A program made the position numbers and the translations under genes. The notes beneath the pieces are model-generated. The model was not told the origin of the DNA, did not search any database, and saw only the letters and a list, made by a program, of their open reading frames with translations. 64,000 nucleotides of DNA from Streptococcus sp. zg-86 (lineage in GTDB: Bacteria > Bacillota > Bacilli > Lactobacillales > Streptococcaceae): assembly GCF_017639855.1 (NCBI RefSeq), contig NZ_CP072115.1:806001-870000 (forward strand). Reading direction: 5' to 3'. Shown piece after piece: positions 26,901-35,871 of this stretch (the stretch's first letter is position 1; every line of letters begins with the position of its first letter).

Positions 26901-29900
26901 AAATGGCGCAGAAATCACTAACAAGGAATTGAAGGGTGACGTTCCAACAACAGTTGGTACACACAACGTACCAGTTGAAGTCACCTACGGCGATGGCACT
27001 AAAGATACAGTAAATGTTCCTGTTGAGATTACCAAGGTAGATGATAACCAGAAATACGAACCAACAGCGAACAAGGTAAGCAAACCAGAAACCGAAGGCG
27101 TTACGGAAGATGACATCAAGAATGCCATTCCGATACCAGCCGGTGCTGAAATTACCAACAAGGAATTGAAGAGTGATGTTCCAACTACTGTAGGTGAGCA
27201 TACAGTCCCTGTTGAAGTTACATACGGTGACGGTACTAAAGATACGGTTAACGTTCCTGTTACCATTACCAAGGTAGATGACAACGCGAAATATGAACCA
27301 ACTGCTACTAAGGTGACCAAACCAGAAACCGAAGGTGTTACGGAAGATGACATCAAGAATGCCATCCCGACACCAGATGGAGCAACCATCACAGATAAAG
27401 CTATCCAAGGCGAATTACCAACCGCAGTCGGTGAATACACAGTTCCTGTAGAAGTTACATACGGAGACGGCACCAAAGACACGGTTAACGTTCCTGTTAC
27501 CATTACCAAGGTAGATGATAACCAGAAATATGAACCAACAGCGAACAAGGTAAGCAAACCAGAAACCGAAGGCGTTACGGAAGATGACATCAAGAATGCC
27601 ATCCCGACACCAGCTGGAGCTGAAATTACTAACAAAGAGCTCAAAGGTGACCTTCCAACCACAGTCGGTGAGCATACAGTTCCTGTAGAAGTCACATACG
27701 GTGATGGTACTAAAGATACAGTAGATGTTCCTGTTACCATTACCAAGGTAGATGACAATGCAAAATATGAACCAACTGCTAACAAGGTGACCAAGCCAGA
27801 AACCGAAGGCGTTACGGAAGATGACATCAAGAATGCCATCCCGACACCAGCCGGTGCTGAGATTACCAATAAAGAGCTCAAAGGTGATGTTCCAACTACA
27901 GTCGGTGAACACACAGTCCCAGTTGAAGTCACATACGGCGATGGTACTAAAGATACGGTTAATGTTCCTGTTGAGATTACCAAGGTAGATGATAACCAGA
28001 AATATGAACCAACAGCGAATAAGGTAAGCAGACCAGAAACCGAAGGCGTTACGGAAGATGACATCAAGAATGCTATTCCGACACCAGCTGGAGCAACCAT
28101 CACAGACAAAGCTATCCAAGGCGAATTACCAACCGCAGTAGGTGAAACAACAGTACCAGTTGTTGTAACGTATGGCGATGGCACTAAAGATACGGTTAAT
28201 GTTCCTGTTACAATCACCAAGGTAGATGACAACGCAAAATATGAACCAACTGCTAACAAGGTGACCAAGCCAGAAACCGAAGGCGTTACGGAAGATGATA
28301 TCAAGAATGCCATCCCGACACCAGATGGAGCAACTATCACAGACAAAGCTATCCAAGGCGAATTACCAACCGCAGTAGGTGAAACAACAGTACCAGTTGT
28401 TGTAACGTATGGCGATGGCACTAAAGATACGGTTAATGTTCCTGTTGAGATTACCAAGGTAGATGATAACCAGAAATATGCCCCAACTGCTAACAAGGTG
28501 ACCAAGCCAGAAACCGAAGGCGTTACGGCAGATGACATCAAGAATGCCATTCCAACACCAGCCGGTGCAACCATCACAGATAAAGCCATCCAAGGTGACC
28601 TTCCAACAACAGTCGGTGAACATACAGTACCTGTAGAAGTTACATACGGAGACGGCACTAAAGATACGGTTAACGTTCCTGTTGAAATTACCAAGGTAGA
28701 TGATAACGCGAAATACGAACCAACAGCTAACAAGGTAAGCAAACCAGAAACCGAAGGCGTCACGGAAGATGACATCAAGAATGCCATTCCGACACCATCC
28801 GGTGCTGAGATTACCAACAAAGAGCTTAAAGGTGATGTTCCAACAACAGTCGGTGAGCATACAGTCCCAGTAGAAGTTACATACGGTGATGGTACTAAGG
28901 AAACAGTAAATGTTCCTGTTACAATCACCAAGGTAGATGATAACGCGAAATACGAACCAACAGCTAACAAGGTAAGCAAACCAGAAACCGAAGGCGTCAC
29001 GGAAGATGACATCAAGAATGCCATTCCGACACCATCCGGTGCTGAGATTACCAACAAAGAGCTTAAAGGTGATGTTCCAACAACAGTCGGTGAGCATACA
29101 GTCCCAGTAGAAGTTACATACGGTGATGGTACTAAGGAAACAGTAAATGTTCCTGTTACAATCACCAAGGTAGATGATAACCAGAAATACGAACCAACTG
29201 CTACTAAGGTGACCAAACCAGAAACCGAAGGCGTTACGGAAGAAGACATCAAGAATGCCATTCCAACACCAGCTGGAGCAACCATCACAGATAAAGCCAT
29301 CCAAGGCGACCTTCCAACCACAGTAGGTGAACACACAGTCCCAGTTGAAGTCACATACGGTGATGGTACTAAGGAAACAGTAAATGTTCCAGTTGAGATT
29401 ATTCACGATGCTAATAAAGATACGGATGGCGATGGCGTATCAGATGATCAGGAAATCGCAGATCGCACTGATCCATCTAAAGCTGATTCAGATGGTGACG
29501 GTGTCAATGACGGTGATGAGAAAACCAACGGCACCGATCCATTGAAGTCAGATTCAGACGGCGATGGTCTATCTGATGGTAAAGAAAAAGAGCTAGGAAC
29601 CGATCCGTTGAAAGCTGATAGCGATGGCGATGGTGTGAATGACGGCGACGAAAAAGCCAACGGCACCGATCCATTGAAAGCTGATAGTGATGAAGACGGT
29701 CTATCTGATGGCAAGGAAAAAGAACTTGGTACAGATCCGACTAAAGCAGATACAGATGGTGACGGCGTAAACGATGGCGAGGAAGTAGACAAAGGTACCG
29801 ATCCAAAAGTCGCGACTAGCAAACCAGCCGAAACACCGAAAGATAGCGACAACGATGGTGTGTCTGATGAGGACGAAGCTAAAGACGGCACCGATCCATT

Positions 29901-32900
29901 GAACTCAGATTCAGATGGCGACGGTGTAAATGATGGTGATGAAAAAGCTAACGGCACTGATCCATTGAAATCTGACAGCGATGGCGATGGTGTGAACGAT
30001 AGCGATGAAAAAGCTAACGGCACTGATCCATTGAAATCTGATAGTGATGAAGATGGTATAAATGATGGTGATGAAAAAGCCGACGGCACCGACCCATTGA
30101 AAGCTGATACGGATGGCGATGGTCTATCTGATGGCAAGGAAAAAGAACTTGATACAGATCCGTTGAAAGCTGATACCGATGGTGACGGCGTAAACGATAG
30201 CGAGGAAGTTGCCAAAGGTTCTGATCCGAAAGTTGCGACTAGCAAACCAGCTGAAACACCGAAAGATAGCGACAACGATGGTGTGTCTGATGAGGACGAA
30301 GCTAAAGACGGAACCGACCCATTGAAATCTGACAGCGATGGCGATGGTGTGAACGACGGTGATGAGAAAACCAACGGCACCGATCCATTGAAATCCGACA
30401 GCGATGGCGATGGTCTATCTGACGGTAAGGAAAAAGAGCTAGGCACCGATCCATTGAAGTCAGATTCAGACGGCGATGGTTTATCTGATGGCAAGGAAAA
30501 AGAACTTGGTACAGATCCGTTGAAAGCTGATACTGACGGCGATGGTGTGTCTGATGAGGACGAAGCTAAAGACGGAACCGACCCATTGAAATCTGACAGC
30601 GATGGCGATGGTCTATCTGACGGTAAGGAAAAAGAGCTAGGCACCGATCCATTGAAGTCAGATTCAGACGGCGATGGTTTATCTGATGGCAAGGAAAAAG
30701 AACTTGGTACAGATCCGTTGAAAGCTGATACTGACGGCGATGGTGTGGACGATGGCGAGGAAGTGGACAAAGGTTCTGATCCGAAAGTTGCGACTAGCAA
30801 ACCAGCCGAAACACCGAAAGACAGCGACAACGATGGCGTATCTGATGAAGACGAAGCCAAAGATGGTACTAATCCAAATGAAGCAGATTCAGATGGCGAT
30901 GGTGTAAATGACGGCGATGAAAAGGCTAATGGCACCGATCCATTGAAATCTGATAGCGATGGCGATGGTGTGAACGATGGTGATGAGAAAACCAACGGCA
31001 CCAATCCATTGAAGTCAGATTCAGACGGCGATGGTTTATCTGATGGTAAGGAAAAAGAACTTGGTACAGATCCGTTGAAAGCTGATACCGATGGTGACGG
31101 CGTAAACGACGGTGAGGAAGTAGATAAAGGTTCTGATCCGAAAGTTGCGACTAGCACCCCAACCGAAACACCAAAAGACAGCGACCACGATGGCGTGTCT
31201 GATGAGGACGAAGCCAAAGACGGCACTGATTCAGCTAAATCTGATACAGACGGTGACGGTCTATCTGATGGCAAGGAAAAAGAACTTGGTACAGATCCGT
31301 TGAAAGCTGATACCGATGGTGATGGTGTTAACGACGGCGAGGAAGTTGCCAAAGGTACCGATCCAAAAGCTGCAACTAGCACTCCAACCGAAACACCAAA
31401 AGACAGCGACCACGATGGCGTATCTGATGAGGACGAAGCTAAAGATGGTACGGATCCATCTAAATCTGATACAGACGGCGACGGTCTATCTGACGGTAAG
31501 GAAAAAGAGCTAGGAACCGATCCGTTGAAAGCTGATACCGATGGTGACGGCGTAAACGACGGTGAAGAAGTTGCCAAAGGTACCGATCCAAAAGCTGCAA
31601 CTAGTAAGCCAAATCATGACACTGGAACAGGTATCGAAACTCCAGATAAGCCAGTCTTGAAGTTAGATGAAGACGATGACAATGATGGTGTTACAAATGG
31701 TGAAGAACTTCAAAACGGTACCGATTATACTAAAGCCGACACAGATGGCGACGGTGTTAATGACGGCGACGAAAAACAAGCAGGTACCGATCCATTAGAC
31801 CCAACTAGCACCCCAACCGAAACACCAAAAGACAGCGACCACGATGGCGTATCTGATGAGGACGAAGCTAAAGACGGCACCGATCCATCTAAATCTGATA
31901 CAGACGGTGACGGTCTATCTGACGGTAAGGAAAAAGAGCTAGGCACCGATCCATTGAAGTCAGATTCAGACGGCGATGGTTTATCTGATGGCAAGGAAAA
32001 AGAACTTGGTACAGATCCGTTGAAAGCTGATACAGACGGCGATGGTGTGGACGATGGCGAGGAAGTGGACAAAGGTTCTGATCCGAAAGTTGCGACTAGC
32101 AAACCAGCCGAAACACCGAAAGACAGCGACAACGATGGCGTATCTGATGAAGACGAAGCCAAAGATGGTACTAATCCAAATGAAGCAGATTCAGATGGCG
32201 ATGGTGTGAACGACGGTGATGAGAAAACCAACGGTACCGATCCATTGAAATCAGATAGCGATGAAGATGGTGTTAACGACGGCGACGAAAAAGCTGACGG
32301 TACCGACCCATTGAAATCAGATAGTGATGAAGATGGTGTTAACGACGGTGATGAAAAATCAGACGGCACCGACCCATTGAAATCAGACAGCGATGGCGAT
32401 GGTTTGAATGACGGTGATGAGAAAACCAACGGTACCGATCCATTGAAATCAGATTCAGATGGCGATGGTGTAAATGACGGTGATGAAAAAGCTAACGGCA
32501 CCGATCCATTGAAATCAGATACTGACGGTGATGGTGTTAACGATGGCGATGAAAAAGCCGACGGCACCGACCCATTGAAGTCAGATTCAGATGGCGATGG
32601 TGTTAACGACGGCGATGAAAAAGCCGACGGCACTGATCCAATGAAAGCTGATAGCGACGGCGACGGAGTAAATGACGGCGATGAAAAAACTAACGGCACT
32701 GATCCATTGAAGTCAGATTCAGACGGCGATGGTCTATCTGACGGTAAGGAAAAAGAGCTTGGCACTAATCCGAATAAAGTAGATACCGATGGTGACGGTG
32801 TAAACGATGGCGAGGAAGTTGCCAAAGGTTCTGATCCGAAAGTTGCGACTAGCAAACCAGCTGAAACACCGAAAGATAGCGACAACGATGGTGTGTCTGA

Positions 32901-35271
32901 TGAGGACGAAGCTAAAGACGGCACCGACCCATTGAAATCAGACAGCGACGGTGATGGTCTATCTGATGGTAAAGAAAAAGAACTCGGTACAGATCCATCT
33001 AAATCAGATTCAGATGGCGATGGTGTTAACGACGGTGATGAGAAAACCAACGGCACCGATCCATTGAAGTCAGATTCAGACGGCGATGGTCTATCTGATG
33101 GTAAAGAAAAAGAGCTAGGAACCGATCCGTTGAAAGCTGATAGCGATGGCGATGGTGTGAATGACGGCGACGAAAAAGCTAACGGCACTGATCCAAATGA
33201 ATCAGATAGTGACGGTGATGGTCTATCTGATGGTAAGGAAAAAGAGCTAGGAACCGATCCGTTGAAAGCTGATACCGATGGTGACGGCGTAAGTGATGGC
33301 GAGGAAGTTGCCAAAGGTTCTGATCCAAAAGTTGCGACTAGCACCCCAACCGAAACACCAAAAGATAGTGACGGCGATGGCGTATCTGATGAGGACGAAG
33401 CTAAAGACGGCACTGATCCATCTAAATCCGATACAGACGGCGACGGTGTAAATGATGGTGATGAAAAGACCGACGGTACCAATCCATTGAAATCTGATAG
33501 CGATGGCGACGGTGTTAACGACGGTGATGAAAAATCAGACGGCACTAATCCGAATAAAGCAGATACCGATGGCGATGGTCTATCTGATAGCAAGGAAAAA
33601 GAACTTGGTACAGATCCGACTAAAGCAGATACCGATGGTGACGGCGTAAACGATGGCGAGGAAGTTGCCAAAGGTACCGATCCAAAAGCTGCAACTAGCA
33701 CTCCAACCGAAACACCAAAAGACAGCGACCACGATGGCATATCTGATGAGGACGAAGCTAAAGATGGTACGGATCCATCTAAATCCGATACAGACGGTGA
33801 TGGTCTATCTGACGGTAAAGAAAAAGAGCTAGGAACCGATCCGTTGAAATCTGATACCGATGGTGACGGCGTAAACGACGGTGAAGAAGTTGCCAAAGGT
33901 TCTGATCCAAAAGCAATAACTAGCACCCCAACTGAAACACCAAAAGACAGCGACGGCGATGGCGTGTCTGATGAGGACGAAGCCAAAGACGGCACTAATC
34001 CAAATGAAGCAGATACAGATGGCGACGGTGTTAACGACGGTGATGAAAAATCAGACGGCACTGATCCATCTAAATCCGATACTGACAGCGATGGTCTATC
34101 TGACGGTAAGGAAAAAGAGCTAGGAACCGATCCGTTGAAAGCAGATAGCGATGGTGACGGCGTAAACGACGGTGAAGAAGTTGCCAAAGGAACGGATCCA
34201 AAAGCTGCAACTAGTAAACCAAATCATGACACTGGAACAGGTATCGAAACTCCAGATAAGCCAGTCTTGAAGTTAGATGAAGACGATGACAATGATGGTG
34301 TTACAAATGGTGAAGAACTTCAAAACGGTACCGATTATACTAAAGCCGACACAGATGGTGACGGTGTAAGCGATGGCGATGAGAAAGCTGATAATACGGA
34401 TCCACTTAAGTCTGATACCGATGGTGATGGTCTATCAGATGGTGAAGAAAAAGTCAATAATACTGACCCATTGAAACACGATACCGACGGTGACGGAGTT
34501 GAAGATGGCCAAGAAAAACAAGATGGAACAAATCCACTCAACCATGACACTGACGGCGACGGTGTTAACGACGGCGATGAAAAGACCAACGGCACCGATC
34601 CATTGAAATCAGATAGTGACGGCGATGGTTTATCTGATGGCAAGGAAAAAGAACTTGGCACCGATTCATTGAAAGCTGATACCGATGGTGACGGCGTAAG
34701 TGATGGCGAGGAAGTTGCCAAAGGTTCTGATCCACTAAATTCTTCAAGTAAACCAAGATATGACCTAGGTATCGCTGCAGAAACGCTGAAAGCCAACTTG
34801 CCAATTGAGAAAATTCTAGTCAAGGATGTCAGTCATTTGACAAACGATGAGAAAGCAAAAGTCAAGGAAGCAGTTGAAAAAGTAAATCCAGGTAAGACTG
34901 TTACAGTCGATAATCAAGGAAATGCTACTGTGACAGACCCAAGCACTCACGTAAGCGCGCATATTCCGGCAAAAGACTTGATTCTGCCAATGGTAGAGCT
35001 AGGAGATAATCCACCAAATATCTCTAAGGGTCCTCGGATAGACCAAATGGACATTGATATTCATTCCAGACTCAATCTAGATACGCATGATGCCCAATCT
35101 GATCAAACTGACAAGTCTCAACAGCCTGTTTCAGTTGTGAAACCAACAGCTGCTCAACAGTTACCAAATACGGGTGATTCATCAAGCAATGCTTCGATTG
35201 CAGTTGGTGCTGCAACACTTGGCTTAGCAGCTCTAGGTTTGGTTGGTAAGCGTAAAAAAGACGAAGAATAA
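23983..35271 (+). CDS. Giant LPXTG surface protein with Rib and thrombospondin type 3 repeats
   Basis: Cell-wall-anchored protein of 3762 residues, probably an adhesin or stalk. The N-terminus carries a YSIRK-like signal (FSIRKFKIGVFSVFLGAA, cleaved near residue 35). Residues 36-285 hold two related ~65-residue modules (about 92-155 and 213-275); 286-700 is a non-repetitive probable ligand-binding region; 787-1806 is 13 Rib-type repeats of about 79 residues; 1813-3586 is about 74 acidic DxDxDGxxDxxE motifs of ~22 residues (thrombospondin type 3, calcium-binding). Another copy of the N-terminal module follows, then the sortase signal LPNTG, a hydrophobic segment and the tail KRKKDEE. The ribosome site is AAAGGAG. 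The frame is open throughout despite heavy repetition. Confidence 0.93.
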   Translation: MFFKRQERFSIRKFKIGVFSVFLGAAIVGVPAVSAETPEVLSSEVVETVTHESKSEAESQPSVVAPVVVAEEVVAPHSDEAVNSEEFVFGTIADKVVVASTDQLTEAEKVQVKRTVFAAHQVANKELTLEMIEVSDKGEVLIHYKGQVYSLAADQVIVLAPQAAPVAEKKNDEKTLPALEVASLDLEKHEEKVAEAETRSVSVDFEPVIPENIAVADISLLTDYDRERVLKRILKANALLSAENVSVAPDGTATIVYNGATSVIEGAKLVHAAEAIPEGTGFRAASVEDNGNFKLANTKGLRARSEDGTNYVERSVVYDQRILTDPRTGKRSVVWDIQYNLSNEQWNTRPFIYFAVPKGVIIDSIAKYDGRNGYGHEWAHRWSVNPNDFDKSTNSRFVGSRENGKFDREWGTRVSRGDEAVTSFLDSNVKDKMGAVYASWETGGGDNAYRMVVTAEIPDDLTEDLPFLAGMTSSSAVNPFNRIMGSTRAVPMPDNLRYNPSASRVTRPEGGLTEADVTGAVTDKGNGTVTLKEGTTLPSAPGNYEVPVVVTYADETRDELTVPVTITAVAKATNFENYFVWEDTPTTKEFTTGTITAASERPITGLHLTGGKGDPNDPQAFVHDDVMNFTQPADKSQIVFSRGNIVHHFPNTNDLPYYTVRAVAETGSSNQEAVSEKFKIAALRVTDPVSPIEKQANQTVTAEEIKDKVFENYLGTTTEADGNVGYNITRDQIQAEIVDSADVATAQPTTTLPTKGKNNSVYVKLTTPSGQEKIVTVIVNYPSDAQKYSPIVTKVTKPETNPVTADEVKNAIAAPTGATIKNKEVKGPLPTTVGNHSVPVEVTYGDDSKETVNVPVGITHVDDKDKYNPAVTKVIKPETNPVTADEVKNAIAAPTGAEITNKEVKGPLPTTVGNHSVPVEVTYADNSKETVNVPVGITHVDDKDKYNPAVTKVIKPETSPVTADDIKNAITAPNGAEITNKELKGDVPTTVGTHNVPVEVTYGDGTKDTVNVPVEITKVDDNQKYEPTANKVSKPETEGVTEDDIKNAIPIPAGAEITNKELKSDVPTTVGEHTVPVEVTYGDGTKDTVNVPVTITKVDDNAKYEPTATKVTKPETEGVTEDDIKNAIPTPDGATITDKAIQGELPTAVGEYTVPVEVTYGDGTKDTVNVPVTITKVDDNQKYEPTANKVSKPETEGVTEDDIKNAIPTPAGAEITNKELKGDLPTTVGEHTVPVEVTYGDGTKDTVDVPVTITKVDDNAKYEPTANKVTKPETEGVTEDDIKNAIPTPAGAEITNKELKGDVPTTVGEHTVPVEVTYGDGTKDTVNVPVEITKVDDNQKYEPTANKVSRPETEGVTEDDIKNAIPTPAGATITDKAIQGELPTAVGETTVPVVVTYGDGTKDTVNVPVTITKVDDNAKYEPTANKVTKPETEGVTEDDIKNAIPTPDGATITDKAIQGELPTAVGETTVPVVVTYGDGTKDTVNVPVEITKVDDNQKYAPTANKVTKPETEGVTADDIKNAIPTPAGATITDKAIQGDLPTTVGEHTVPVEVTYGDGTKDTVNVPVEITKVDDNAKYEPTANKVSKPETEGVTEDDIKNAIPTPSGAEITNKELKGDVPTTVGEHTVPVEVTYGDGTKETVNVPVTITKVDDNAKYEPTANKVSKPETEGVTEDDIKNAIPTPSGAEITNKELKGDVPTTVGEHTVPVEVTYGDGTKETVNVPVTITKVDDNQKYEPTATKVTKPETEGVTEEDIKNAIPTPAGATITDKAIQGDLPTTVGEHTVPVEVTYGDGTKETVNVPVEIIHDANKDTDGDGVSDDQEIADRTDPSKADSDGDGVNDGDEKTNGTDPLKSDSDGDGLSDGKEKELGTDPLKADSDGDGVNDGDEKANGTDPLKADSDEDGLSDGKEKELGTDPTKADTDGDGVNDGEEVDKGTDPKVATSKPAETPKDSDNDGVSDEDEAKDGTDPLNSDSDGDGVNDGDEKANGTDPLKSDSDGDGVNDSDEKANGTDPLKSDSDEDGINDGDEKADGTDPLKADTDGDGLSDGKEKELDTDPLKADTDGDGVNDSEEVAKGSDPKVATSKPAETPKDSDNDGVSDEDEAKDGTDPLKSDSDGDGVNDGDEKTNGTDPLKSDSDGDGLSDGKEKELGTDPLKSDSDGDGLSDGKEKELGTDPLKADTDGDGVSDEDEAKDGTDPLKSDSDGDGLSDGKEKELGTDPLKSDSDGDGLSDGKEKELGTDPLKADTDGDGVDDGEEVDKGSDPKVATSKPAETPKDSDNDGVSDEDEAKDGTNPNEADSDGDGVNDGDEKANGTDPLKSDSDGDGVNDGDEKTNGTNPLKSDSDGDGLSDGKEKELGTDPLKADTDGDGVNDGEEVDKGSDPKVATSTPTETPKDSDHDGVSDEDEAKDGTDSAKSDTDGDGLSDGKEKELGTDPLKADTDGDGVNDGEEVAKGTDPKAATSTPTETPKDSDHDGVSDEDEAKDGTDPSKSDTDGDGLSDGKEKELGTDPLKADTDGDGVNDGEEVAKGTDPKAATSKPNHDTGTGIETPDKPVLKLDEDDDNDGVTNGEELQNGTDYTKADTDGDGVNDGDEKQAGTDPLDPTSTPTETPKDSDHDGVSDEDEAKDGTDPSKSDTDGDGLSDGKEKELGTDPLKSDSDGDGLSDGKEKELGTDPLKADTDGDGVDDGEEVDKGSDPKVATSKPAETPKDSDNDGVSDEDEAKDGTNPNEADSDGDGVNDGDEKTNGTDPLKSDSDEDGVNDGDEKADGTDPLKSDSDEDGVNDGDEKSDGTDPLKSDSDGDGLNDGDEKTNGTDPLKSDSDGDGVNDGDEKANGTDPLKSDTDGDGVNDGDEKADGTDPLKSDSDGDGVNDGDEKADGTDPMKADSDGDGVNDGDEKTNGTDPLKSDSDGDGLSDGKEKELGTNPNKVDTDGDGVNDGEEVAKGSDPKVATSKPAETPKDSDNDGVSDEDEAKDGTDPLKSDSDGDGLSDGKEKELGTDPSKSDSDGDGVNDGDEKTNGTDPLKSDSDGDGLSDGKEKELGTDPLKADSDGDGVNDGDEKANGTDPNESDSDGDGLSDGKEKELGTDPLKADTDGDGVSDGEEVAKGSDPKVATSTPTETPKDSDGDGVSDEDEAKDGTDPSKSDTDGDGVNDGDEKTDGTNPLKSDSDGDGVNDGDEKSDGTNPNKADTDGDGLSDSKEKELGTDPTKADTDGDGVNDGEEVAKGTDPKAATSTPTETPKDSDHDGISDEDEAKDGTDPSKSDTDGDGLSDGKEKELGTDPLKSDTDGDGVNDGEEVAKGSDPKAITSTPTETPKDSDGDGVSDEDEAKDGTNPNEADTDGDGVNDGDEKSDGTDPSKSDTDSDGLSDGKEKELGTDPLKADSDGDGVNDGEEVAKGTDPKAATSKPNHDTGTGIETPDKPVLKLDEDDDNDGVTNGEELQNGTDYTKADTDGDGVSDGDEKADNTDPLKSDTDGDGLSDGEEKVNNTDPLKHDTDGDGVEDGQEKQDGTNPLNHDTDGDGVNDGDEKTNGTDPLKSDSDGDGLSDGKEKELGTDSLKADTDGDGVSDGEEVAKGSDPLNSSSKPRYDLGIAAETLKANLPIEKILVKDVSHLTNDEKAKVKEAVEKVNPGKTVTVDNQGNATVTDPSTHVSAHIPAKDLILPMVELGDNPPNISKGPRIDQMDIDIHSRLNLDTHDAQSDQTDKSQQPVSVVKPTAAQQLPNTGDSSSNASIAVGAATLGLAALGLVGKRKKDEE
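26341..29400 (+). repeat. Thirteen Rib-type repeats (237 bp each)
   Basis: Direct coding repeats, each running from KYxPTAxKVxKPETxxV to VNVPVxITKVDD. The first three (KYSP, KYNP, KYNP) are the most diverged; repeats 11 and 12 (about 28711-28947 and 28948-29184) are nearly identical in DNA, so the array is still expanding or being homogenised. Two alternative middle segments, GAEITNKELKG and GATITDKAIQG, alternate among repeats. Confidence 0.9.
29419..34740 (+). repeat. About 74 thrombospondin type 3 calcium motifs
   Basis: Coding repeats of 66 bp with the core DSDGDGVNDGDE or DTDGDGLSDGKE and a GTDPLK end, grouped into blocks separated by KVATSKPAETPK or ATSTPTETPK linkers. The linker NHDTGTGIETPDKPVLKL occurs twice (near 31612 and 34213), marking a larger duplication. 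I counted 74 cores by eye; the number may be off by one or two and assembly collapse is possible. Confidence 0.9.
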
Positions 35272-35516
35272 TGTCGAGTGAGGTACGGTATATGCCAGTA
35301 ACCAAATCAAAATTCTACATTAGTCGAACCTTTGTCTGTAAACGATGCAAATGCATGGTGACGACCACTTCTGGAGTATTGGATAGACGAACACAGTTTT
35401 GTAGCAGTCTCTGCCAGCGCAGGTTTTGGCGTCATCCAGAAAGACGGAATCGACAAATAGTTGAAAATGCTGTGAACATATCTACAGCAACCGAAAACGA
35501 AAGAATGGCTTTCTAA
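35271..35516 (+). CDS. Small cysteine-rich protein coupled to the giant gene
   Basis: An 81-residue basic protein. Its ATG overlaps the stop of the surface gene by one base (TAATG), implying translational coupling. Residues 23-50 read CKRCKCMVTTTSGVLDRRTQ followed by FCSSLCQRRFWRHP, a CxxC...CxxxxC arrangement suggesting one zinc ribbon, with many Arg. I do not know the family; a nucleic-acid-binding or assembly role is possible but unsupported. A strong terminator follows 20 bases after the stop, so it shares the transcript with the adhesin. Confidence 0.6.
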   Translation: MSSEVRYMPVTKSKFYISRTFVCKRCKCMVTTTSGVLDRRTQFCSSLCQRRFWRHPERRNRQIVENAVNISTATENERMAF

Positions 35517-35537
35517 AATCTAGAAAACCTTCAACGC

Positions 35538-35578
35538 AAACCTCCCCTGTTCTATATAGTAGAACAGGGAGGTTTTTT
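35538..35578 (+). terminator. Terminator of the surface-protein operon
   Basis: Long stem AACCTCCCCTGTTCTA/TAGAACAGGGAGGTT (one bulged C) with six T. Confidence 0.9.
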
Positions 35579-35581
35579 ATA

Positions 35582-35848
35582 TATAGTGAATTGAATAAAA
35601 ATTAGGACATCGTTATACTCTATAAAAATCAACATCTGACTAGGCAACGAAATCGTAGCTAGAACTGAAGTTCAGCAAGGTGAGTTAACGACGTCAGACT
35701 TTGATTTTTGACGAGTATAAGTCGCTTTGCTTCAATAGTCCAGTAGACTGTTGAAGGTTGGAAATAGGGATTATGGAGTAATCCTCAATTAACGCCAGTT
35801 CTATCTGCAGCTCCTTGCCTTGCCCTATTCCTTTCTCAATCTACCATA
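35582..35848. repeat. Family A small mobile repeat, copy 2, with nested element
   Basis: Starts TATAGTGAATTGAATAAAAA and ends in a decayed CTCAATCTACCATA. Inside it, from about 35613 to 35720, lies a second inverted-repeat element (TATACTCTATAAAAATCAA at left, complement of TATACTCGTCAAAAATCAA at right). The central CTGCAGCTCCTTGCC block is conserved with the other copies. Confidence 0.75.
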
Positions 35849-35871
35849 CAATAGAATCAATGATATGATTT

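Noticed and set aside
26341..29400. CRISPR-like appearance of the regular 237-bp and 66-bp repeats
   Set aside because: The periodicity is coding, in frame, with protein-level conservation; there are no short palindromic repeats separated by unique spacers and no cas genes.
25399..29406. Other minus-strand frames rich in Trp, Cys, Asn and Phe (198-459 codons)
   Set aside because: Same cause in a second antisense frame; composition is not protein-like and nothing resembles a known family.
26985..34187. Very long minus-strand open frames (789, 709 and 820 codons) opposite the giant surface gene
   Set aside because: They are by-products of the in-frame repeats: 237-bp and 66-bp periods are multiples of three, so a stop-free antisense frame in one unit stays open in all. 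They have no ribosome sites and read as monotonous Ser/Pro/Val strings.
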